Shown: piece after piece, positions 55,171 through 64,000 of the stretch
How the letters are laid out: every line of letters begins with the position of its first letter
How positions within the stretch are numbered: the first letter of the stretch is position 1
Notes under the pieces: generated by a model
What the model saw: only the letters and a program-made list of their open reading frames with translations
Databases searched by the model: none
What the model was told of the DNA's origin: nothing
From: Prochilodus magdalenae
Lineage: Eukaryota; Chordata; Actinopteri; Characiformes; Prochilodontidae
DNA length: 64,000 nucleotides
Assembly: GCA_024036415.1 (NCBI GenBank)
Contig: JAMWET010003567.1
Location: 1 to 64,000 of the forward strand
Direction of reading: 5' to 3'
Position numbers and translations under genes: made by a program

Positions 55171-56774
55171 TTTTTTTTCCTTTCCTTTCTTTATGAATTG
55201 TAGTTATAAATGTTGATTTTAATTTTCTGGTGGGCCGCTATGATTGGTAGTTATCAGGTGGTCCTTGTGCAGCCCAGGAATGGTCACCTCCTGTTGTATA
55301 TGGTTTTAGACCTGTATTAGACCTTGATGGATATCTGTTGTTATAAACAATCGTGTGGGTATTGTAACTATAGAACTATTTTCAAAAAGGTTCTACGTAG
55401 AACCATTTACAACAAATTGTCCTTTAACTGAGGAGGCATGTCACAAGGCCAAGAACCATTCAAGCATGTAAATGGTTCTGTGTATAAAACTATTGCCTCC
55501 ACTAAAAAGTCCCAGAAGGGCCGTGTGTTTTTAAGTGTTTGGTGCTAGAGGTCTGGGGTCTTGGACAGTTTGGTGATTTCCCTGATCAAACACACCTGAT
55601 TCAACCCGGCTTTTATTGAACACGTTTAGTGGGTGTGTTTGAACAGGGGGATAACCAAACTCTCCTCCCCTCCAGTAAACAGAAGCTGAAATCACCTGCT
55701 ACAGATTTTTTAAAGAAGATGTGTTTTTTGTGTGTGCACATTCATAATAGAATTTTGCTAATAAGACTTTGTTTTCTTGATGGTGGCAAACAACCTGCAA
55801 AATACAGGGAGTTCTCAGGGGTCTAGAACCCACTATTTAACATTTTGGACTCTCAAAAATTCTGGTGGTTCCATGAAAATAACTTACTATGATGTCATGC
55901 TGTACTTTAAGGGACATTAAGTCATCAAATACAAAATCAGGGAAACTCATTGACTAGCTGCTTCACCCACAATCAGTGATCATCTGTGTTTGGTATTACT
56001 AAGTAAAGATGCCGCTCTGGTCTGCCTCAGGGTGGCGCCTCTGGCAGATAGCTTCACTCAGGTAGTCCTTCATAGCCTGGCATCTGTAACTATGCCCAAG
56101 CTAACTCTGAAAATATACTGCAGCATTTTTATAAATCTGATATGATCTTGGTTCGTGTGTGGAAGACCAAATTACCAAACTAGGAAAGAGCATTTCCAGA
56201 GAAAGAATTGTTAAAGCTGGCATTAGCGCCACATGTATGAGTGAATTAGAAGCCAGCCAGCACCGGAGTAGCCTGCCAACATAGGACCCCCCCAAATAGC
56301 AAGAGGTATTTCACACACTGGTGGTACGTGTAAGTGCGACCACTTCTCTTCAATCCTATCACTTAAAATAGCTTTCTGATGTTTATGCCTAATAAAAGGG
56401 TTTTTACAGGCAAAAGCATCACAAATGATTATAGACAGCTATGAACAAGCAGTCACTGGCTCAAAACGAGGAGACAGTATAACTCACGTGATGAGAGTGA
56501 GAAACAAACATGGACTATAAACACTAATGAAAGGGAGACAATAGAGAGATTGTAGTGTGAGCAGAGTTCACAGCTTAATGTTCCTAATGTATGTGATGTA
56601 ATAAAATCATCAGTAGAAATATGTGCAACATGTCAAGCTAGCTACTTCTGAATATCTGCTTAATTCACAACTCAGCTACTCGTTTTTAATATTCGATTAT
56701 TAAAAAATAGTTTGAAACAAAGATTTTAATGACATTTCCTGAAAATATTTCAATGTCAGCTTACGGGGGAATAT
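55171..56774. other. Intergenic, no gene seen
   Basis: 55370-55500 has GGTTCTACGTAGAACCATTT and AGAACCATTCAAGC, a teleost palindromic MITE-like motif. 55530-55640 resembles a dispersed repeat with AAACACACCTGATTCAACC. The rest was not recognised. Confidence 0.45.
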
Positions 56775-57450
56775 GATTGGCCGTGCATGTGGCATAAGCA
56801 AGAACAGGCCTTATCACTGTACATGACTGTACCTGACTGACCCAGCAGCTGGGCCTTATCACTGTACCTGACTGACCCAGCAGCTGGGCCTTATCACTGT
56901 ACCTGACTGTATCTGACTGACCCAGCAGCTGGGGCTTATCACTGTACCTGACTGTATCCGACTGTACCTGACTGACCCAGCAGCTGGGCCTTATCACTGT
57001 ACCTGACTGTATCTGACTGTACCTGACTGACCCAGCAGCTGGGCCTTATCACTGTACCTGACTGTATCCGACTGTACCTGACTGACCCAGCAGCTGGGCC
57101 TTATCAGGGGGCCTGGTCAGCGCCAAGATGAACAATTCGTTGTCACGCGTCACATGTCCTGAGAGCCTGGGGTCACCCCACCTCCACCTTTACCGCAAAG
57201 TCAGCAGGAACTGTGTGAGAATGTTCAAGTTGCATGGGATGGATTATCACAGGACACCATTAGGAACCTCTACACCTCCATGCCGAGACGTCTGGCATGT
57301 TGCATTAAGAAATATGGCGGCCTGACTCCATGCTGAGAGACACGACTTCTGTATGTATATCTCAGTAAATATTACCCATATCATTTATTGTTCCTGGTAA
57401 CCTCTATCTGACACTTCCTTCTGGAAACTATTCTTTTGACGCTGAGTGTA
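56775..57450 (+). pseudogene. Tc1-like family B transposon, copy 8, with internal minisatellite
   Basis: The 5' third holds an expanded array (see separate entry). It resumes at GGCCTGGTCAGCGCCAAGATG, then TGCATGGGATGGATTATCAC, CATGCCGAGACGTCTGGCATG and the 3' end ACTATTCTTTTGACGCTGAGTGTA. Confidence 0.82.
56809..57105 (+). repeat. Minisatellite with 35/45/55-bp units
   Basis: Units begin GGGCCTTATCACTGTACCTG and end ACTGACCCAGCAGCT. Zero to two extra 10-bp blocks (ACTGTATCTG or ACTGTATCCG, with ACTGTACCTG) sit in the middle, so unit lengths differ by tens. The ancestral single unit is visible in other family-B copies as CTGTACCTGACTGACCCAAC. Confidence 0.93.
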
Positions 57451-60400
57451 TTTCAGCAGTGTATTTTACCTACCCAGCTAAGTGAGGAGCTTAACCCATG
57501 ACATTATATGTCAAATATGCGCTCTGCTCCTTGGAGACAGAGACTGAGCCACTGAGGGGGGAGTTTCAAAATGTAAAAATGGTGGTTCTCCACACATTCT
57601 GTCTCCTGGCAGTGTGATGTATTTCAACATAAGCCTTCCATGCGTGCTTTGCTCCTGTCTCCAGTTTGCGTCTGTGGTTTCTGGGTTATTGACGTTGGAG
57701 GAGTAAATTGTGGGCCGTTCCTGTGGAAGCTATGCATTTTGACACGGCGAGGGGAGCTGCGGACCCGTTTCACATCTCCCTCAGCTTCGTTCTCACACAC
57801 TGCAGCGATGAATTAGAACCCAACCTGCAAAACAAATGAGAGCACCCAGACACAAGAGCCTGTCATTTCACTGCCCGCTAAACCACAAGCACGGTCATCG
57901 TCAGACACGACCGGTTTGTTAAGAAAGTGTTTTCCTCATTTTGAAATCATCATGTGTTTTCATGCTTTCGAAAGAAAATAATAATCAAATGGACTACGGT
58001 ATATAATCATAATAATACGTTCCAGACCAAGACACAGGCCAGCTGGAGGCATCTGAAATACAGTAAACATATGGTTGCAATTTGTTTGTGTTTTTTTATT
58101 GTTTTTCCCCCTCTCTCTCTCTCTCTCTCTCTCTTTCTTCATCTACTTCTTCAACAGCAGTATATCTTAAGGACTGTAAATTGTAATTTGCTGACCAACT
58201 TCACTGAGCAATTATAAGGACATATGGTACGTGCATATTCCCTCTAGGTATTTGGGAATTGGGAATGTGAAAGTACATGCATGAGAAGACAACCAGAAAC
58301 TACACACATTATATGTGCAATAAAGCTGCCATCAGGACTTTCGGAGCAGAGAAATGGAATCACTGGCACTTTTAACGGGCCCATATCCTGGTTAACAAAA
58401 TGTTCCGAGCTGAAAGCAGTGTTCAAAAAAAGTTAAAACACTGGAGTTTCAAAATGGACCCTATACATGGCCCGTATACCAAAACCCAGCTGCAAAAATG
58501 AGTTGTTTTTGTGATGTCACGCCAACTGATGCCTATTCAGCCTAATACAGCCTTATAGGGAGCTGCGTCACTGATTTTCAGAATGTCTGCATAATGAAAT
58601 GATTAACATGTCAGCAAAATCAGTCAGAGTGGTGTGAAATATGTTACATTGTAGAGAAACTTACAGAGGCAGAATTGTTCCCAGTGGTGGTGATCATTTC
58701 TAAAGGCTCCTCCCAGAAAGTTATTACATGAACAGGTTGGGAATATGCTGCCTGTTGCAGTCTGAGTAATTGTTTTATGGTAGTTTTGCGATAAAGTCTT
58801 TAACCAGTCTATTGGAATCTATTACTGGTGGAGCAGATGTTACCGATTGGCGAAAAGGAGTGACTGCATTTGGCCGTGCTCAAGGTCATAGGGTCAAAAA
58901 TCCCAGTCTACAGGAAACTCTCCTTAGAATTGTGGCAGGAAAGACATTCACCAAATCTGGACTAATGCAATGATTTGATGCTAGAGTGGCTGAACTATGA
59001 TGTGGCCTAAACCCAGAAACTTGTTCAGTACATGCCAAAATCACAGATCTTATTCCTGCTTGTGGAGGTATTACATGAGGTATGATTCAGTCACAGGTGA
59101 GCTCAAAACGGCTAGATTTTCATTGTAGACTGCTAACCCCTGGCTCCTTTCACCACCCCTGTAAAGAAATCTGAGTTCTCTGAAAAATAATATTGTTAAG
59201 AGAATTAAGAAAATAATCATGAATCACAAAATATGGCAGTATTTGTCTCATAAAACTCAAACACACTTACAATGAAAGCCAACTGGCAGCTGCTAAAGCG
59301 ACCCCTATGTAGATTCTATTATACGTGTACTTTGAGTCACCGGGTTCTCCGATTCTTTAATCTCTTTACTAAGCACAGAGAAATGTGTTGAAACGGTTTT
59401 CCGTGGTATGCTCTAGATACAGCACATAGAGATTAGCTCGCTCTGGAGTATTCCTTCTAAAAGTGTTTTTGGGTGGTCTTTTAAGGCCAGTTGAAGAGAT
59501 CATCTCCAAAGAATCATAGGCGTAACTACAGAGCCAGAACCCTAGGAGTCAGTAGACCATCGGTATCAGATGACTGATCGGTATGGGCTGTTTTAGGGCT
59601 GGTATTGAATGTTTGAGTGGTTTAAGATGCTTTTAGATGCTCATCTTAAACAAAGTGCTTCAGGTACAAACACCTCATTATATACCGGCCAATACTCTTA
59701 ACTTTAGTATCTGTATTCTATCATTTTACATTAACTAGTACTAGCTTGATATTTATTATATTATTTGTTTACTAAAGGAACTTGAGTCTGGGGTGTATAA
59801 GGGGGCTGTACTCTTGTTTGTGGAGCAATCGAAACGTTTACCAAGGGATCCCAGACGTGTATCCTCATTACGAGATCACGTCTGGCGTTGCAAGGCTGTG
59901 TTTGTGGTAGACAGAAGGGGTTAAAAGACATGCAACTAGGAAGGTACCTACTTTTTGTGGGTTTATATAACAGTGCTCTATATTTTATTATTATTAAAAT
60001 ACTTTTAAAAAATACAGGATGTAACAGGAACTTAAATAAGAATGTCTCTGCTTACTTGCAGCAGAGTTATGGCCACCTCCTGCTTTTCTCTTGTTCCAAC
60101 AGAAATAAAATTCCTGTGTCAGGGGTGGAATAGGGCTCCCAAAGGTCTGGAGGGAACTGGTGCTAACAGGTGCTCAGGGACACTGGCTGGAAGATGGCAA
60201 AAGAGACAACCGGCAGAGATGTCTGGACATTGGGTAGCCACAAGGCCCTGCTTGCGGAACAGTAATGTGGCCTGGCCTTTATCGTGGCCCTCCAGAGGTA
60301 CTTTGAGCAGGCAGCGAAGGAGCACTGCTGCTGTTCCTACCACCCCCAGTAGCATGAGCATTGGCGCTGCAAGCCGAGTTCTGATATGTGCTGAATAGGA

Positions 60401-61929
60401 GGCTGTGGCACTTGGTCTCTCTGCTTCAATACTCCAAAGGAAAGGACATGGGCCCAAGGGAACCTAAGGGGAGTGCCAGACTCATAGTAAGACAGACTAG
60501 ATTCCTGCAGTTGGGACTGTGTGGACATTATATGTGTTTGTTTGCAGACCAAGATACATGTGCTGGGCTGTTGGGTCAAGTGGGTCTTTGCCAGTAATGA
60601 AAAAATGAAGGGTTGGAATGGGCCTGCCTGCTTCCTGGCCGTGTTGGTGGCACTGGTGGCGTTTCTCCACTGATGCTGTGTTCGGTGTTCATTTGGCTTT
60701 CATTTGGAGGCCTGTGTTCCTTCATCCCCTTGTTCTGCACTAGTACTACAGTATGTTTGTTCTCATAACTGGGGAAATCACAGATCCTCACGGGCCAATT
60801 TTGGACATCCCTAAACAAGGATCAAAAGGAACAGAGCACAAATAAGCAATGCCTTGACAAATCCATTTAAGGCTAATGAATGAATGTTTAGTGATGGCTT
60901 TAAAAAAGTGAAATACACTGCATTACATGCAGCAGTCTGCGCAATCACAAGTTGGCCAGCAGATGGCAGTACAGGCAAGTAAAACTAGCAACAGCTCCAT
61001 AGCGTTAAACCAAAGAGGCAGTGAAGAGGCTATTGGTTTCATCAGCTAGCCTGGATTTATGAAAAAAAAAAGAAGTCAGTCATATGGTTAAGAACGCCCC
61101 ATTGATTTTCATACACTGTGACAGGCACAGACTGGAACTCATTCTGTCCTCCTTTTTGAACATTTCTGTTTTCTGTGTGAGTGCATGCCAGGTCCTGTGC
61201 GTCAAAAGAACGGCAACTGCATTTGAAGTTCGGCTAAAAATGAAGGAACCTGGACTGATGCACTACAGGACCGGTTCCAGCTCACACTGGCTCTGTACTG
61301 GTTCACACACACCCATAAATAACACTCGGCCTCCTGCAGCCACTCCAACATAAACACTCAAACCGGAGTGAGAAACGCGTGGCGGGTTGGTTGTCGTTGT
61401 TAATATGTATATTTCCTCTTCATATTTGGTTCCGTCTGAGTTTTTTGCATAACGTTTGCCTATGCACATAAATGCTGGCCCCTGGGAGCTCTAGTGTTGG
61501 TCGGCTGGTGCCAAGCTGGGAATGCAATGCGAGTAAACAATGAGCTCATGCATCTTCGGGGTGGCCATTCTGCTTGACTGCTCCCTGGGCTGTGTATTCT
61601 TCCTCCTTACCAAGGCATGGTCCACGTGCTGCTGCATCTTTATGCAGGTACGGTTGAAATGAAGAACACAGAGGGATAGATAAAGAAATGGTGCGCATAT
61701 CCTAGGCCTCCACGGCTGATCCCTTTACGCCAGTGATGGAATCGGTGTGCAAATCTGCTACTGATAAGGAGCCTGTGTGAATGAAAGAAGAAAAAAAAAA
61801 AGAAAGCAGTTGCGTATGGCTTCCTAAAACCATGCTCACGCATAAGTTATTTTACTGTAATGAAATTTTATTTCCAGTATGAGTGAAAGTAGATACTGAG
61901 GTATTAAGATTAAATTAAAAAAAATAAAA
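57451..61929. other. Intergenic, no gene seen
   Basis: A short CT run lies at 58113-58133. A 67-codon plus frame at 58770-58973 (GADVTDWRKGVTAFGRAQ...) looks protein-like and is followed by stops, perhaps a transposon remnant of a family I cannot name. No splice-consistent exon was found. Confidence 0.45.
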
Positions 61930-62515
61930 TAATGCAACTATAGTTGCACCTAAAAGGAATCTGACAGGAATGGAACTTAGTTGGTACATTTGACATTGTG
62001 AGATATGCAGATTCAAATTTCTAGCTTAGCCATACATGTGACATAGGCAAGGATGGGCCTATCACTGTACCTGAGTGACACAACAGCCATGAATGCGGAC
62101 ATTAAGTGAGCAGTGATGCCTCCATGAGCCACTACCATTAGCCAACAACTGCACGACACAGGACTACTTGCACACAGACTTCACTCGACTGCCCTTAACA
62201 CCACATCAGTGGCCCGAAAGACCTCAATAGTGTTGTGCCCGACGGTCATGGAGTGACTCAGAATGGCAGAGGGTCAGTCCCTCTTTTGTCTCGGTGGAGA
62301 TGACCAACCAATCTGTGTGTGGAGGCTCTGTGGTCAGCGCCAAGATTCACGGTTTGTTGTCACGAGTCACACGTCCAGAAGTCACTCCACCTCCACCCCT
62401 ACAGCAAACGCTGTAGGAACTGTGTGAGAATATTCAAGCTGCATGGTGTGAGTTATCACAGGAGACCATTAGGAACCTCTACAACTCTCAGTGCTGAGAC
62501 ATGTTCTGCTAGTTA
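61930..62515 (+). pseudogene. Tc1-like family B transposon, copy 9
   Basis: Contains AGTTGCACCTAAAAGGAATC, GACATTGTGAGATATGCAG, GCCCTTAACACCACATCAG, GACCAACCAATCTGTGTGTGGAG and AGGAACCTCTACAACTC. Lacks a clear 3' end. Confidence 0.78.
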
Positions 62516-64000
62516 ACTGATGGAAGACAAGACCAACAAATCACATGAATCTGACGACCTCAGAAAGACAAACAAATAAAAAACAGGGCCTTGGATACAT
62601 ATGTTGTTAAACTGGAGTCTGCTGCAGGGGATGAAAAAGCCAGATCAGGTTTGAAACTGTGGAATAGTTCAATGCAGCTAGCTAGATCTCAAAGGTGGGA
62701 AGCTGACAGAGGAGGTAAGAAGCTTGATATCATGGATTTGAAAACGTGGATTAGTAAAACCTCTACTGCTATCCTGTGACTGCATGTTGTACCAACGGAA
62801 GGGTTGAGTCCCATGAAAAGAGAGTTATGATTAGGAATAGGTGAATCAATGCCTAAATATCGATACTTCCGATCATGGTGTTTACTTTTAAGAATCGATT
62901 CTGGCACAAAAATACTAATTTCATTTACTTAGCAGGATTAATGTGTATTCCATCTCTCAAACTAAATACTCCCATAAATAATAGTGTGGTTAAAGAACTA
63001 CTTCTGCCTTCCCTCTTCCTCTGTAAATATTCAAATGAATAATCTAATGAATACATATTTATTTACTGAATAAATTTCTAGTTTAAATGAACATAGTGCA
63101 GAAAATGTCAACCTTCCTGGTATAATTTTATTCACTTTTGATCTGTAATTACTGAAAATCACATGCTTTAAAGTATATTGGTCTTGGTATTACTTGGTGT
63201 TGGATTGAGTGGAAGTTGTATCGCCCATCTCTATTAACGATCTCTATCTTTTCTTCCCCAACTGAGTTTATTTGCTTATAAAAAGCGAAAGATAACAAGA
63301 TATTTGTTTGCATACACTAACATTTAATAATTCGGGGTTACTGATTTTTTTTTAATAAAACCAACGTGTTTGAAGACACATGTACAGTAAGATCATAAAA
63401 ACTGAAACTAATGTCTTACAAGTTTCAAACAGTTTGTTAAAACTGTAAGATTAAGTGTTTTTACGATATTTGAGAAATCTGTACAGTATCGAGACTGAAC
63501 TTATAAGGAAACTAACAATGCCTCATATTTAAAAACTGAAAATCAAATCTTCCAAATTAAACAGATTTTCATAGTTTTCATGTTTCATGTTGTTCTGAAA
63601 ATAAATGATTTGGTACATGCTCTTATCCAGAGCAACTTACAATTTGATCATATCTTGCACAGGTAGGTGATGATAGTGTTAGGAATCTTGCCCAATGTCT
63701 CACATAACAGTTATTGTTTTTATGAAAAGTGACCCCAACATTTAGAGTGGTGATGTATCTGCATATATTATTTGATAGTTTCCCCAATTTCTCAGCTATA
63801 GCTTTGGCAGAATCAGACCTTGGTCTCTAGCATGATGCTTCAAGGTGAGGGCCCCACCAGGGCTCCAACATAGGCTTCCTGTGAGCCATGCAAAGCCTGC
63901 CACTTATTACATCATCAGCCAACCGAACACATTTGAAAGGCTGTGCTAGCAGAGGCTAGCAATTGTGTTTTTTTCTTCCATGAAGTTTCATCATACCAAC
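62516..64000. other. Intergenic, no gene seen; R2 repeat fragment at 63611-63705
   Basis: AT-rich. TGCTCTTATCCAGAGCAACTTACAA and GTGTTAGGAATCTTGCCCAA at 63617-63695 are a third copy of dispersed repeat R2. Nothing else was recognised. Confidence 0.5.

Noticed and set aside
56809..57105. CRISPR-like array
   Set aside because: Units are contiguous with no unique spacers, and the repeat lies inside a transposon in a vertebrate genome.

Overview
The window looks like teleost fish genomic DNA, probably from an otophysan-type genome; this is inferred from repeat content rather than proved. It has one spliced gene with long introns, many degraded Tc1/mariner transposons of several families, a tRNA-derived SINE, LINE 3' ends ending in an 'AATAAAGT' tail, and long simple-sequence tracts. 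No bacterial-style operons, CRISPR arrays, rRNA genes or convincing tRNA genes were seen.

The one gene I can assemble with confidence is on the minus strand: arhgef37, a Rho guanine nucleotide exchange factor. It has twelve coding exons between 49418 (start) and 32341 (stop). Exon-intron phases match throughout and give a predicted protein of 732 aa, with an acidic N-terminal extension, a DH (RhoGEF) domain, a BAR-like helical domain and two C-terminal SH3 domains. Its likely CpG-rich promoter and non-coding first exon lie at about 52592-52900. About 350 bp further up, in the opposite direction, a short ATG-plus-donor segment (53279-53313) may be the first coding exon of a divergent gene, but no following exon was recognised.

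Layout. 1-7130: intergenic sequence with two copies of one Tc1-like family (here called family B), an older Tc1 remnant and homopolymer G/C runs. 7135-9043: a 1.9-kb telomere-like GGTTAGG minisatellite. 9889-11092: a 1.2-kb homopurine tract. 11093-32340: gene-poor sequence with several Tc1 families, a SINE, GA/CA/GTGA microsatellites and dispersed repeats. 32341-52800: arhgef37, whose introns carry a young 5'-truncated LINE with a 13-bp target-site duplication, a duplicated intron segment, MITE-like inverted-repeat elements and further Tc1 copies. 52800-64000: upstream intergenic sequence with a 260-bp-arm inverted repeat, a family-B copy whose interior has expanded into a minisatellite, and one more family-B copy.

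I found no convincing new biological system. The most informative observations are a Tc1 insertion whose pre-insertion sequence survives in a repeat paralogue elsewhere in the window, the density of one Tc1 family (nine copies), the telomere-like minisatellite next to a homopurine tract, the long inverted repeat upstream of arhgef37, and the possible bidirectional promoter.
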